The notes: generated by a model not told the origin, from the sequence alone. Counted from the stretch's first letter, positions 24,934 through 34,991 are shown. The stretch is DNA of 64,000 bases from Monoglobus pectinilyticus (GCF_002874775.1 NZ_CP020991.1:2270451-2334450); one strand, 5' to 3'. Translations and numbers: made by a program.

Positions 24934-24958
24934 AGAGATATAATAACCTTTATATCTC
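24934..24958 (+). terminator. weak hairpin after the kinase gene
   Basis: GAGATATAA / TTATATCTC stem with a 6-nt loop, then a T-containing stretch (CATTTTG). Confidence 0.45.
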
Positions 24959-24991
24959 CATTTTGTTTATAAAATTCAAAATCGGAAAGTT

Positions 24992-25265
24992 ATGATAGCA
25001 ACTGATAAATGGTTTGATGAAAAATATAAGACAAATTTTAGCTTCGTACATATTTATGGTAATAATTTGTTTGGTTTGATTGAATTAGATAAACGACATC
25101 TATTTTGAATTTGGACTGTGGAATGGTGAATAGTTTTGTTTGACAGATTGGCTGAGCGGTGAGAATGGTCTTTACGATTGTACTAAAATGTTTATTAAAA
25201 AGACTTTCGAAAATTTCACTGATTTATGCTCTGATGAGATAATAAATGAACAGTGCTTGGATTGA
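24992..25265 (+). pseudogene. possible remains of a decayed gene
   Basis: Two short frames with normal amino acid composition follow each other: 24992-25108 (starts MIATDKWFDEKYKTNFS) and about 25146-25265 (contains GLYDCTKMFIKKTFENF). Both end in stops and neither has a ribosome binding site. The base composition is less AT-rich than nearby spacers. I do not recognise the ancestor. The rest of the 477-bp gap before recG shows nothing else. Confidence 0.3.
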
Positions 25266-25381
25266 AGAATAAACTCTATGGAACCGTGTATTGCTGATTA
25301 TGGCTGTTAAAATGCAAAGCTATAAAAGCTGGATAAAACAGGACTTTAAAAAATAAAAATGCTGTTAAAAGGAAGATTTTT

Positions 25382-27436
25382 ATGTTGCTTAGTGACAGTG
25401 TGCAGTATTTAAAAGGAATAGGAGAAAAAAGAGCCGAGCTTTTTCATAAGCTGGGTATTTTCACCGTGGAGGATTTGTTATATCACCTGCCGAGAGGATT
25501 TGAAGACAGGACAAATATAAAAGATATTTCGGATTTGGCAGAAGGGGAAACAGTTTGCGTTAAAGGCGTTTTAGCTATGGGTTTAAGGAAGTTCAGAGCA
25601 CGGAACGGCACATGGGTTATTCAGACCAGGCTCTCTGACGGAAGCGGAGTTATGCAGCTGACCTGGTTCAATGCTCCTTATGTTGAAAAATCGCTGGAGG
25701 ACCCGTCTGCAGAATATATTTTCTTTGGCAGGGTTTCCTATAGGAGAATGTCTCCTGAGATGGTGAATCCGATAATTGAAAAAGTGGACAGCGGAACTTC
25801 TAAAATGGGGAAAATAGTTCCTATATATCCGGCCACAGGTGGATTGCAGCAGAGAAGTATCAGAGACGCCGTGACCCAGGCGGTTTTAAAACTCGGCGAA
25901 AAGCTTCCTGAATCCCTTCCTGAAGAGATAAGACAAAAATACGATTTAATAGATATAGAGAGAGCTATTCGTTCGGTACATATGCCGGAAACTTTTGATG
26001 ATTTTTATACTGCTAGAAGAAGATTGGTCTTTGAGGAGTTTTTAAAACTGCAGCTAGGTGTGGCAACCGTTAAAGCGCATAAACACAAACAGTCTGCGGT
26101 TGTTATAGAAAATGTGAAATGTATTGCGGATTTTGCGGCTTCGCTGCCTTTTGAGCTTACTAATGCACAAAAGAGAGTTATAAATGAAATATCTGCAGAC
26201 TTAAAAAATTCGGTTCCGATGAACAGGCTTGTTCAGGGCGATGTTGGTTCAGGTAAAACAATAGTTGCGGCGGCGTCCATGTTTGCTGTGGCAAAATCGG
26301 GATATCAGTCTGTCATGATGGCGCCTACTGAAATTTTGGCGGAACAGCATTTTGCCGGTTTAAAGAAATATTTTGAACCGTGGGGAATAAAGGTTGCTTT
26401 TTTAAGCGGAGGACAGAAGGCTAAGGAAAGAAGAGAAAATCTTGAGCTGATTGAGAGCGGTGAAGCTTCGGTCATAGTTGGAACTCATGCCGTAATCACG
26501 GATAAGGTGAATTTTGCTAATTTGGCTTTGAGTATAACTGATGAACAGCACAGGTTCGGAGTCAGCCAAAGAACAAAATTGGCAGGGAAAGGAATAAACA
26601 GTCATACGTTGGTTATGACAGCTACTCCAATTCCCAGAACGTTATCTTTGGTTATTTACGGGGATTTGGATATTTCCATTATAGATCAGCTTCCGCCGGG
26701 AAGAAAAGAAATTAAGACCATAGCTCTGACAGAAGCTAGAAGAGCAAAAATGTATGAGTTTATTCTTCAGGAATTAAACAAAGGGAGACAGGCATATTTT
26801 GTTTGCGCTCTTGTGGAGGATTCGGACGCGGTTAGTGCAAAAGCGGCGACTGATTATGTAAAAAGATTGAGCAACGGCGTTCTGAGAGGAAAGAGCGTTG
26901 GTCTTTTGCATGGAAGAATGAAGTCTTTCGAAAAGGAAGATATAATGAAACGGTTTGCGGCAGGAGAAATAGACGCGCTTGTGGCCACAACAGTGATTGA
27001 GGTTGGTGTTGATGTTCCCAATGCAACCATTATGGTTATCGAAAACGCTGAACGTTTTGGACTTTCCCAGCTTCATCAGCTTAGGGGCCGGGTTGGGCGC
27101 GGCGCTGAACAGTCGTATTGTATCATGTTTGGCGACCAAAAAAGCGGTGTGGCTAAAGAGCGTATGGCGGTAATGTGTGAAACTAATGATGGGTTTAAAA
27201 TAGCTGAAAAGGATTTGGAGATTAGGGGACCGGGAGAGTTTTTTGGAACCCGCCAGCATGGTTTGCCTGAAATGAAAATCGGGAACTTTTTTACTGACAT
27301 GGATATTCTCAAAGAGACCCAAGGAGCTGCGGCAGAAATTTTGAAAGAAGACCCAATGCTGGAAAACAAAAAGTATGATATATTAAACAGAGAAGTTGTT
27401 AAGACATTTAATAAAGTGGGCGACGTTTTAAATTAA
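25382..27436 (+). CDS. recG: ATP-dependent DNA helicase RecG
   Basis: A 684-residue branch-migrating helicase for stalled forks and recombination intermediates. The N-terminal wedge/OB domain (KGIGEKRAELFHKLGIFTVE, DLLYHLPRGFEDRT) is followed by helicase motifs I (LVQGDVGSGKTIVA), Ia (MMAPTEILAEQHF), II (ITDEQHRFG; DEQH box), III (MTATPIPRTLSL) and VI (QLHQLRGRVGRG). Full length for the family. AAGGAAG precedes the ATG. In Bacillota recG commonly follows the Asp23-YloV pair, as here. Confidence 0.97.
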   Translation: MLLSDSVQYLKGIGEKRAELFHKLGIFTVEDLLYHLPRGFEDRTNIKDISDLAEGETVCVKGVLAMGLRKFRARNGTWVIQTRLSDGSGVMQLTWFNAPYVEKSLEDPSAEYIFFGRVSYRRMSPEMVNPIIEKVDSGTSKMGKIVPIYPATGGLQQRSIRDAVTQAVLKLGEKLPESLPEEIRQKYDLIDIERAIRSVHMPETFDDFYTARRRLVFEEFLKLQLGVATVKAHKHKQSAVVIENVKCIADFAASLPFELTNAQKRVINEISADLKNSVPMNRLVQGDVGSGKTIVAAASMFAVAKSGYQSVMMAPTEILAEQHFAGLKKYFEPWGIKVAFLSGGQKAKERRENLELIESGEASVIVGTHAVITDKVNFANLALSITDEQHRFGVSQRTKLAGKGINSHTLVMTATPIPRTLSLVIYGDLDISIIDQLPPGRKEIKTIALTEARRAKMYEFILQELNKGRQAYFVCALVEDSDAVSAKAATDYVKRLSNGVLRGKSVGLLHGRMKSFEKEDIMKRFAAGEIDALVATTVIEVGVDVPNATIMVIENAERFGLSQLHQLRGRVGRGAEQSYCIMFGDQKSGVAKERMAVMCETNDGFKIAEKDLEIRGPGEFFGTRQHGLPEMKIGNFFTDMDILKETQGAAAEILKEDPMLENKKYDILNREVVKTFNKVGDVLN

Positions 27437-27753
27437 TATTTTTATATAGATAAATTTGTTTAGGATTTAGAATATATGTAATATATTTTGTGCAGTTGCT
27501 TGAATTTAGTTAATTGAATAAATTGTCGAAACTCTATGAGGCATTATAATTTTAAATTTTTTGTGATTATTCTTTTGAATTAGTTTTATTATTTATATTA
27601 GAGGTTCTGATATTTTTTCAAAATTATAAAGTTTAGTCTGATATATAAAATTGTCAGACTAAACTATGTTTGGTAATTAAATTTTATATTTAAATGCTGC
27701 TGTCATATATAAAATATATTATGTGTTTTATTAATAAAAATTGATGGTGTGAG
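27437..27753. other. AT-rich region between convergent genes
   Basis: It holds only the hairpin at 27630; no gene seen. Confidence 0.5.
27630..27665. terminator. hairpin between convergent recG and acetyltransferase genes
   Basis: AGTTTAGTCTGA / TCAGACTAAACT, a perfect 12-bp stem with a 12-nt loop. T tracts are weak on both sides. It may serve both strands. Confidence 0.55.
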
Positions 27754-28239
27754 TTAAGATAATTTTAGTTGAAAAAAATCGCTGTCTGTGTAGGGATGGT
27801 CATATTTTATTGATAAGTCTTCCTGACTAACCTTATTAAACCCGGCCTTTTCATAGAACTTGTGTGCCCTTTCGGTATTTTTGGGAGTGTCCAGAACAAG
27901 CTCCTTAAATTTATGCTCATATGCAAAATCAAGTAATTCAGCAAATAGTTTTCTGCCTAAATTATAAGGTTTTCCGCGGTATTGCTCATTTACAAAGAAT
28001 TTTTTTAATATTCCAATATCGTTTCCATAGTTCATAAGTCCAATAGTACCGACTAGTTTATTGTTCTCTGATGCAATCCAAAAATAGCCGCCGTTTGTGA
28101 AATATTCCTGGTTTATATTTAGTAGTTCAGGTTGGTCTGCAATACTGACTATTGGTCTTGTGCCATCATTTTGGCAGCTCAGCACGAGGCGGATAACCTC
28201 ATCTTGATATTTGTCTTCGTATTTTTTTATTTCAATCAT
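27754..28239 (-). CDS. GNAT-family N-acetyltransferase
   Basis: A 161-residue GCN5-related acetyltransferase. Motif B/A region: YFWIASENNKLVGTIGLMNY, then LKKFFVNEQYRGKPYNLGRK (the acetyl-CoA loop, here R-GKPYNLG), and ELVLDTPKNTERAHKFYEK with AGFNKV. Substrate unknown. A GGAGAG box precedes the ATG. It resembles stand-alone acetyltransferases near ArsR/MarR regulators, but none is here. Confidence 0.88.
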   Translation of the reverse strand: MIEIKKYEDKYQDEVIRLVLSCQNDGTRPIVSIADQPELLNINQEYFTNGGYFWIASENNKLVGTIGLMNYGNDIGILKKFFVNEQYRGKPYNLGRKLFAELLDFAYEHKFKELVLDTPKNTERAHKFYEKAGFNKVSQEDLSIKYDHPYTDSDFFQLKLS

Positions 28240-28523
28240 TTTTGTTTCTCTCCAATATCTAAAAATTACAAATGATTTTGAAAGTCCTTTATATAAATAT
28301 AAAAACAGTTTTGCTAAGTATATAGATTGTTAACAGTAAAATTATTAAATAATAATTTTAAATCATTTGTAGTACAAAATCGGAATTGCTGTATTTATAT
28401 ATTAGTTTAGCAAATAAAAATTAAAGTTTTATGTAAAATGGGTAATATATTTGAAAACTTAGCTTTTTTTAATTATATTATTTTTATGTATAAAGATTAT
28501 ACTGTATATTTTATTGTTCGCTT

Positions 28524-29096
28524 TTATATTTCTTCTATAAAATGCACCGGATATTTATCCCAGTATTTTTTATATACATAACCTTTGTTATTATTTATAT
28601 CGAATTGATACATTCTGAAAATGACTTTGATATTTTTTGGCTGCCATTGTTCCTCATAAGAATACTTATATTTCATACCGACTTTTTTCATAACTTCACC
28701 GCTGCCGGGATTTTTTATATCATGTGTTGCCGTAATATACGGCAAATCTAAAGTTTTTAAATATTTAATTAATGCGGCCGCGGCTTCGGTTGTAATCCCT
28801 TGATTCCAATATTCTTTTCTTACTGCATATCCGAGGTCATGACTTTCATCATGGCTGAGTTTTATGTATCCTATAGGGATATTATTAGATTTCAGACATA
28901 TTGCATAGGTTAAATCTTTAGAGTTAATTATATTGTTTAAATATTCTTCTGCCTCATCAATACTGTTAAGAGGAAACATAGGCAGAAATGTGTTTACCTC
29001 ATTATCACTTAAAAGAGTGAAGAGCGCTTTTGTATCATCCTTATTAAACTTTCTTAAAATAAGCCGTTTTGTTTTAATTATATTATATTGCTGCAT
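28524..29096 (-). CDS. GNAT acetyltransferase, RimJ/RimL type
   Basis: A 190-residue acetyltransferase with the classic N-terminus IIKTKRLILRKFNKDD and the motif LGYAVRKEYWNQGITTEAAA (acetyl-CoA pyrophosphate loop), then ATHDIKNPGSGEVMKKVGMK. Proteins like this acetylate N-termini or small amines; the substrate here is unknown. AAAGGT lies upstream of the ATG. First in direction of travel of a loose leftward cluster of accessory genes. The 284-base gap after it is AT-rich and empty. Confidence 0.88.
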   Translation of the reverse strand: MQQYNIIKTKRLILRKFNKDDTKALFTLLSDNEVNTFLPMFPLNSIDEAEEYLNNIINSKDLTYAICLKSNNIPIGYIKLSHDESHDLGYAVRKEYWNQGITTEAAAALIKYLKTLDLPYITATHDIKNPGSGEVMKKVGMKYKYSYEEQWQPKNIKVIFRMYQFDINNNKGYVYKKYWDKYPVHFIEEI

Positions 29097-29122
29097 AATA
29101 TTTTCTACCTTTATTTTATTAG

Positions 29123-29614
29123 TTAATTTCCGCGTTTGTATATCCCTGTTATATGTCCGTATTGAATTATATGTCCGTTTGCCGCCGTTAAAAAATCTTT
29201 CTTTTTTGAATCGGGACTCAAATTTAAAAAACAGTCAAGCGCGTAAATATGAAATATATATCTATGACAGTTTCTTATAAAAAATGGCTGTTTAGGTCCT
29301 TTGTATTGATTACGCCCGTATCCTATCCCTTGCTTTGCGTTTCCCAAAGCAGTAACAAGTTTTCCATGAGGTATGTTTTCAGGTATTTCATTTACCGCCG
29401 GTATATTCCAAATAATCCAATGATTAAATGCTTTTATAAAAGGAATATCTAAGTCGTCCATAACAATTGCGATAGAGGCGGCGTTTTTGCTTAGTCCTGA
29501 TATAGTGAATGGAGGAGATATATCTTCACCAAATCCGGTATGCCTTTTGGGGATAAATGAATTGTTGTCAAATGATTTGCTTGTAATTTCTAAAGTATTT
29601 TCTTTAATAGTCAT
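29123..29614 (-). CDS. YbhB/YbcL-type PEBP (Raf kinase inhibitor-like) protein
   Basis: A 163-residue phosphatidylethanolamine-binding-family protein. Conserved elements are SPPFTISGLSKNAASIAIVM-like, DDLDIPFIKAFNHWIIWNIP, the GYGRNQYKGPKQP segment and HRYIFHIYALD. The bacterial function is poorly known. GAGGATT precedes the ATG, and the gene starts 13 bases after the methyltransferase gene, so they are likely co-transcribed. Confidence 0.92.
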   Translation of the reverse strand: MTIKENTLEITSKSFDNNSFIPKRHTGFGEDISPPFTISGLSKNAASIAIVMDDLDIPFIKAFNHWIIWNIPAVNEIPENIPHGKLVTALGNAKQGIGYGRNQYKGPKQPFFIRNCHRYIFHIYALDCFLNLSPDSKKKDFLTAANGHIIQYGHITGIYKRGN

Positions 29615-29627
29615 GATAAATCCTCTT

Positions 29628-30416
29628 TTATTTTTTCTTTAAAATTGTCACGGCAGCATAATGAAGAATTTCGAATTTTTCAGGAGCAATTGTTTCAAGC
29701 ATTTTTATATGTTCCTTCTCAAATTTTTCAATTTCAGCCTCCTCCAGTGAGGCGCCGATACCGCGGCAGGCTTTCATACGTCCGTTCCAGGATTTCCTGG
29801 TAAAAGGCACGTTTATATCAAACACTTCGCTTTTTTCTACTTCGAAATACTCTGTATAATCATCAGTAATCTGAATGTTATGGCGGGTTTCCCTGCCGCC
29901 TGTCCAATTTGGATTATATTTTAAAATAAGATTTTCACTTTTTCCTGCTATGGCGTCTTCAAACGGAAGCCACGCCATATATAAAATTACAAACTTACCT
30001 GATGCTTTAAGTATTTTGTGTATTTTAGGAGCAAGCACAGGGTGATTAAAATAATCAAAGCACTGGCATGCTGTGACTATATCAAATGATTCAGGGTTAA
30101 ACTGAAGTTCTTCGGCAGGAGAAGAGAAAAATTCAATATTCATTTTATCTTTTTCGGCGAGAAGTTTAGCCTGTTTTATCTGATTTTCTGATATATCTAT
30201 ACCGGTAAATTTTGCTCCGTATTTATATAAGTTGCGAGGTAAAACACCGGTACCGGTGCCAATATCCAAAACATTCTGACCTTTTGTGCAGATGCCGTTT
30301 TTTATTAGATACTGATAAAATTCATCGGGGTAAATATCTCTGAATTTTGCATAATCATTTGAGGTCCTCCCCCAATCGAAACCTTTTCCGCCGTCAATAT
30401 TTTTATTAATAATCAT
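29628..30416 (-). CDS. class I SAM-dependent methyltransferase
   Basis: A 262-residue methyltransferase. Motif I is VLDIGTGTGVLPRNLYKYG, motif II FTGIDISENQI, and motif III/IV FDIVTACQCFDYFNHP. The N-terminus GFDWGRTSNDYAKFRDIYP is typical of a small-molecule methyltransferase group (COG2226-like). Substrate unknown. CGGAG lies 7 bases before the ATG. First gene of the leftward PEBP pair. Confidence 0.9.
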   Translation of the reverse strand: MIINKNIDGGKGFDWGRTSNDYAKFRDIYPDEFYQYLIKNGICTKGQNVLDIGTGTGVLPRNLYKYGAKFTGIDISENQIKQAKLLAEKDKMNIEFFSSPAEELQFNPESFDIVTACQCFDYFNHPVLAPKIHKILKASGKFVILYMAWLPFEDAIAGKSENLILKYNPNWTGGRETRHNIQITDDYTEYFEVEKSEVFDINVPFTRKSWNGRMKACRGIGASLEEAEIEKFEKEHIKMLETIAPEKFEILHYAAVTILKKK

Positions 30417-30630
30417 TTTTATCTCCGGTATAAATATGGTATTGTTTTGTATTTATTTTAGCTTATTTAGTAAATGATGGTATGTAAATGTCTTTTTAGA
30501 ATTTGATTAATGTTTTGTGTATTATAGGAAAAACAATTATTATTTAAAACAAATCATTTGAAATTATGACGTATAACAGCCTAGTAAGAATGTGAGTCAT
30601 ATTATGTGATTTTATATTTAAAAAATATAA

Positions 30631-30975
30631 TTATCTTACGGGTATGTAGTCAATAGCTGATTCCTCATCAGTTGCTTCAAGTTTGAAAATAACCGGCCGT
30701 AGACCGTCATTACAGCTGCAAATTGCTACTCCCGGTATCTTTATCCAATCGCCGTAATAAAATGTACCCACCCCCGCGCCATGCGCCAGTGCAAAAACAT
30801 ACTGATATATAGCTTTCCAGGCCTCGTCGCATAATCCATCGGGTTTTGCATAATCCGCGTAGAAAACCTGTTCTTTTTTTTACATTGGACAGGCGGTTAA
30901 GTTATCGGCTCCATATTCCATTGCCAATTCTTTATCTAAGGTGGTTTTTAACACTGTTATTTTTACCTTTTTCAT
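30631..30975 (-). pseudogene. TIGR04076-like protein with an in-frame stop
   Basis: Leftward frame of 115 codons with an AGAGGA ribosome binding site and ATG at 30975. It reads MKKVKITVLKTTLDKELAME, then TACPM, a TAA stop at codon 32 (30882-30880), then continues in the same frame with KKEQVFYADYAKPDGLCDEA and CSCNDGLRPVIFKLEATDEE to a normal stop. The C-terminal CNDGLRPVIFKLE is the hallmark of the TIGR04076 family (short Cys-containing proteins of unknown function). The stop adjoins an A8 tract, so a recent mutation or an assembly error are both possible. Confidence 0.75.
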
Positions 30976-31010
30976 ATTTGTGTCCTCTTTATAAAGATAA
31001 ATTATATATC

Positions 31011-31047
31011 AAACCGACCTCAGCATTACTGGCGCTGAGGTCGGTTT
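31011..31047 (-). terminator. hairpin after gpmI
   Basis: AAACCGACCTCAGC / GCTGAGGTCGGTTT, a 14-bp perfect stem. The minus-strand tail is GATATATAATTT, only modestly T-rich. Confidence 0.65.
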
Positions 31048-31056
31048 AAAGAAGTT

Positions 31057-32586
31057 TTATTTTTCAAGTAATGATTCTCCGGTCATTTCGTCAGGTTTCT
31101 CCAGCCCCATCATATCTAGCAAAGTTGGGGTTAAATCAGCAAGACGTCCTTCTTTTAATTTAGCGTCTTTTCTGCCAATCAGAATCAGCGGAACCACATT
31201 TGTTGTGTGGGCTGTAAACGGCTCGCCTGTCTCATAGTCTACCATTTGGTCAGCATTGCCGTGGTCGGCAGTAATCAGAGCTTCGCCGCCCATTTCCAAA
31301 AGAGCGTCAACTACTTGACCTACGCAGTTGTCAACCGTTTCAACGGCTTTAACAGCAGCTTCAAAAACTCCGGTGTGCCCTACCATGTCACAGTTTGCAA
31401 AGTTTAAGATTATTGCGTCGTATTTGCCGCTCTTAATCCGCTTTACAACTTCCTCGGTTACTTCAGGAGCGCTCATTTCGGGCTGCATGTCATAAGTCGC
31501 AACTTTAGGCGAGTTTATCAATGCTCTGTCCTCGCCCTCATAAGGCTGTTCAACACCGCCGTTGAAAAAGAAAGTAACATGTGCATACTTTTCGGTCTCG
31601 GCAATACGGAGCTGTGTTTTACCCAGTTTGCTCATATATTCGCCAAATGTGTTTGACAGCGACTCAGGCTTGAATGCAACTTTAACATTTGGCATAGTTG
31701 CGTCATACTGTGTCATAGTAACAAAATAGGTGTTGAAAAAGTCTCTTTCAAACCCTTCAAAGTTTGGATCAACTATTGTTCTGGTTATTTCTCTTGCTCT
31801 GTCAGGTCTGAAATTAAAGAAGATGACGGAGTCATTCTCTTTAATGGTACCGATTGGCTTGCCGTCCTTTTCGATAACGCATGGGACAACAAATTCGTCA
31901 GTGACTTTATCATTATAACTATTCTGAATAGCCTCAACAGCGCTTTCAGCTGTGTTTCCTATACCTCTTACAAGAGCGTCATAAGTTTTTTGAACTCTTT
32001 CCCATCTGTTATCCCTGTCCATAGCGTAATATCTTCCGCTTATTGTGGCAATGTCGCCAACGCCGATTTCACGTTCCTTTGCGATAAGCTCCTTAATATA
32101 TTCCTCAGCGGAGGAAGGGGGAACGTCACGTCCGTCAAGAAATCCGTGTACATGCACATCTGTAAGTCCGTTCTTCTTTGCCAGCTCTAGCAATCCATAC
32201 AGATGATTTTGATGACTGTGTACGCCGCCGGGTGAAAGAAGACCTAAAATGTGAAGCGAACTGTTATTCTTCTTACAGTTTTCGATAGCTCCCATAAGTG
32301 CTTCGTTGGTGAAGAAATCTCCGTCAGCAATTGATTTTGTGATTCGGGTAAGTTCCTGATAAACGATACGGCCTGCTCCGATATTTGTGTGTCCCACTTC
32401 GGAATTGCCCATTTGACCGTCAGGAAGACCAACGTCCATTCCTGATGCGTGAACAATAGAGGTGGGGCATTCTTTCATATACTTATCAATATTCGGCGTG
32501 TTGGCAGCATATATTGCATTTCCGTCATGACGGCTGTTTTCGCCGAATCCGTCCATAATGATTAACGCGTATGGCTTTTTGCTCAT
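31057..32586 (-). CDS. gpmI: 2,3-bisphosphoglycerate-independent phosphoglycerate mutase
   Basis: A 509-residue alkaline-phosphatase-superfamily enzyme converting 3- to 2-phosphoglycerate. ALIIMDGFGENSRHDGNAI carries the first metal Asp, GQMGNSEVGHTNIGAGRIVY the catalytic Ser, then VHVHGFLDGRDVPPSSA, and ALITADHGNADQM the C-terminal metal residues. Mn-dependent, cytoplasmic. ATG 32586 is used because AAGGAG lies 9 bases before it; the TTG 6 bases upstream is too close. Last gene of pgk-tpiA-gpmI. Confidence 0.96.
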   Translation of the reverse strand: MSKKPYALIIMDGFGENSRHDGNAIYAANTPNIDKYMKECPTSIVHASGMDVGLPDGQMGNSEVGHTNIGAGRIVYQELTRITKSIADGDFFTNEALMGAIENCKKNNSSLHILGLLSPGGVHSHQNHLYGLLELAKKNGLTDVHVHGFLDGRDVPPSSAEEYIKELIAKEREIGVGDIATISGRYYAMDRDNRWERVQKTYDALVRGIGNTAESAVEAIQNSYNDKVTDEFVVPCVIEKDGKPIGTIKENDSVIFFNFRPDRAREITRTIVDPNFEGFERDFFNTYFVTMTQYDATMPNVKVAFKPESLSNTFGEYMSKLGKTQLRIAETEKYAHVTFFFNGGVEQPYEGEDRALINSPKVATYDMQPEMSAPEVTEEVVKRIKSGKYDAIILNFANCDMVGHTGVFEAAVKAVETVDNCVGQVVDALLEMGGEALITADHGNADQMVDYETGEPFTAHTTNVVPLILIGRKDAKLKEGRLADLTPTLLDMMGLEKPDEMTGESLLEK

Positions 32587-32613
32587 ATTCAATGTCTCCT
32601 TAAATTCGTTTTG

Positions 32614-33366
32614 TTAGTCAGCGGCTTTAATGATAGCTGCAAAATCATCGGGTTTGAGGCTGGCGCCTCCTATCAAACCTCCGTCAATGTTTGGCATAGA
32701 CAAGAGTTCTTCCGCGTTGCCTGCATTCATGCTTCCGCCGTATTGTATTCTGATTTTTTCCGCTGTGTCCTCGCCATAAAGTTCCTTAATAGTATTTCGG
32801 ATTATACCGCAGACTTCGTCAGCTTGCTGGGCTGTGGCGGTTTTGCCTGTTCCAATTGCCCAAATTGGTTCATAAGCTATAATTATATTTTCAGCGTCGT
32901 CTTTCTGAATATTCAGGAAAGCAAGTTTTGTCTGCCGGCATACGGTTTCCGGCATAATTCCGTTTTCCCTCTCGGAAAGACTTTCGCCGACGCAGACTAT
33001 TGGGATAAGACCGCCGTCAACAGCGGCTTTAGTTCTAAGGTTGACGGTTTCATCAGTCTCGCCGAAGTATTGACGCCTTTCACTGTGTCCGATAATAGTG
33101 TATAAGGTTCCTGCGTCTTTCAGCATTGCGGAAGAAAGTTCACCGGTATAAGCTCCGCTTTCTTTAAAGTGAACGTTTTGTGCTCCGACGCTTATGCTGC
33201 TTCCTTCCAGAGCTGATACAACACCCGGTATACATACAGCGGTGGGGCAAACGACCACATCACATTTTGCATCTGATATTTTATTGCGGATTTCTGAAGC
33301 TAAAACTGCTGCTTCTGAAGGGGTTTTATTCATTTTCCAATTGCCGGCAATGATTTTTTTTCTCAT
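32614..33366 (-). CDS. tpiA: triosephosphate isomerase
   Basis: A 250-residue TIM barrel interconverting dihydroxyacetone phosphate and glyceraldehyde 3-phosphate. RKKIIAGNWKMNKT carries the active-site Asn/Lys, IGHSERRQYFGETDE the catalytic His, IIAYEPIWAIGTGKTAT the catalytic Glu and flexible loop, and YGGSMNAGNAEEL and GLIGGASL the phosphate site. ATG 33366 gives the usual length; the open frame extends 11 codons upstream without good support. Confidence 0.96.
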   Translation of the reverse strand: MRKKIIAGNWKMNKTPSEAAVLASEIRNKISDAKCDVVVCPTAVCIPGVVSALEGSSISVGAQNVHFKESGAYTGELSSAMLKDAGTLYTIIGHSERRQYFGETDETVNLRTKAAVDGGLIPIVCVGESLSERENGIMPETVCRQTKLAFLNIQKDDAENIIIAYEPIWAIGTGKTATAQQADEVCGIIRNTIKELYGEDTAEKIRIQYGGSMNAGNAEELLSMPNIDGGLIGGASLKPDDFAAIIKAAD

Positions 33367-33479
33367 TAAATTCCACAGCCTTTCTTTTATATATCTCAAC
33401 TCTTATTGTATAAATATATATACAAATAATAATTAGAAATGTTCATATAATTTTAAAACTATTTATATAGGATAATAAT

Positions 33480-34682
33480 TTATTTATCATCAAGAGCAGC
33501 GCATCCCGGAAGAATTTTGCCCTCCAAGAATTCCATTGAAGCTCCGCCGCCGGTTGAGATATGGCTCATTTTGTCTCCGAATCCGAGAATATTTACTGCT
33601 GCTGCACTGTCGCCGCCACCTATAATTGTTGTAGCGTCTGTATCTGCCAGTGCTTGCGCAACCGCAACAGTTCCTTTAGCTAAAATCGGATTCTCAAAAA
33701 CGCCCATAGGACCGTTCCATACAACTGTTTTTGCAGTCTTTACGGTATCTGCAAATATTTCTCTTGTTTTTTCACCTATATCAAGCCCCATTTTGTTTGC
33801 AGGAATTGCGTCAGCACTAACGGTTTCAACCGGAATTTCAGCGTCAATAGGATTAGGAAACTCAGCTGCAACAACTGTGTCTACAGGAAGAAGCAGAGTC
33901 TTTCCTAAACTTTCAGCCTTTTCCATCATTTCTTTGCAGTATGAGATTTTCTCTTCATCTACCAAAGATGTTCCTACCTCATAACCTTTAGCTTTTAGAA
34001 AAGTATATGCCATACCGCCGCCGATGATGAGAGTGTCGCATTTTTCAAGCAGAGTTGAAATAACATTCAGCTTATCAGAAACTTTAGCGCCACCGAGAAT
34101 AGCAACCAGGGGTCTTACCGGATTATCAATTGCGTTGCCTAGGAAATCTATCTCTTTAGCCAGCAGATATCCCGAAACACAAGGACTGAGGTATTCAGTA
34201 ACTCCAACTGTAGAACAGTGAGCTCTGTGAGCGCTTCCAAATGCGTCGTTTACAAAAACTTCTGCAAGAGAAGCCAATTCTTTGCTGAAATTTTCTTCGT
34301 TTTTGGTTTCTTCAGGTCTGAATCTTGTGTTTTGAAGAAGAACAACGTCGCCGTCGTTCATTGCAGCAACAGCAGCCTTTGCATTTTCACCTACAACATT
34401 GTCGTCATCAGCAAATACAACATTTTTGCCGAGTTTTTCAGACAGGCTTTTTGCAACAGGAGCCAGTGAAAGACTTTCAACTACCTGACCTTTTGGCTTT
34501 CCCATGTGTGAGCAAAGAATAACTTTTGCACCTTCGTCAACGAGTTTCTGAATTGTCGGCATAGCGCCGTTTATTCTCGTTTCGTCAGTGATTTTTCCGT
34601 CTTTTATAGGAACATTAAAATCACAGCGTACCAAAACTTTTTTTCCTTTAACTTGAATGTCATCAACAGTTTTTTTATTCAT
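33480..34682 (-). CDS. pgk: phosphoglycerate kinase
   Basis: A 400-residue glycolytic kinase making ATP from 1,3-bisphosphoglycerate. [20 protein letters not shown] starts the N domain; [10 protein letters not shown] and [10 protein letters not shown] follow (substrate-binding Arg and His), then [16 protein letters not shown] and [13 protein letters not shown], and WNGPMGVFE plus [11 protein letters not shown] for nucleotide binding. GGAGG lies before the ATG. First gene of the triose-phosphate operon; gap, the usual partner, is not in the window. Confidence 0.97.
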   Translation of the reverse strand: MNKKTVDDIQVKGKKVLVRCDFNVPIKDGKITDETRINGAMPTIQKLVDEGAKVILCSHMGKPKGQVVESLSLAPVAKSLSEKLGKNVVFADDDNVVGENAKAAVAAMNDGDVVLLQNTRFRPEETKNEENFSKELASLAEVFVNDAFGSAHRAHCSTVGVTEYLSPCVSGYLLAKEIDFLGNAIDNPVRPLVAILGGAKVSDKLNVISTLLEKCDTLIIGGGMAYTFLKAKGYEVGTSLVDEEKISYCKEMMEKAESLGKTLLLPVDTVVAAEFPNPIDAEIPVETVSADAIPANKMGLDIGEKTREIFADTVKTAKTVVWNGPMGVFENPILAKGTVAVAQALADTDATTIIGGGDSAAAVNILGFGDKMSHISTGGGASMEFLEGKILPGCAALDDK

Positions 34683-34900
34683 TAAAATACCTCCAAAAAT
34701 ATGTTAAGATTTAATTATTTTTAATTTGTTAAGGTAAAGCATTAATGTAATTAATTTATTTATGCTTATTTTCTAAGGATAATTTTACCCTAACCGCCTA
34801 AATTTATCAACCCTTTTTTTCTAAAAAAACTTCTCAAATTTGTAAAAACAGCAGGCAAGAGTTTGTGAATGTTTTAACAAATTAAATTATAAAAAATATA

Positions 34901-34929
34901 TTGACAAATTCTGTAAACGGTGTTATCCT
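34901..34929 (+). promoter_or_regulatory. sigma-A-like promoter of the ECF S-component gene
   Basis: TTGACA (34901-34906), 17-bp spacer, TATCCT (34924-34929). The leader before the GTG start is about 55 bases, too short for a riboswitch. The remaining spacer toward pgk (34683-34900) is AT-rich and empty. Confidence 0.55.
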
Positions 34930-34991
34930 AAAATAAGTATATGTATTTTTAGTATACATTATATATTTTACATATTAGGGAGGATGTTCTT

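Noticed and set aside
27754-30975. Resistance or genomic island
   Set aside because: Two acetyltransferases, a PEBP protein and a methyltransferase lie together, but there are no mobility genes, flanking repeats or clear composition change, so I only call them an accessory cluster.
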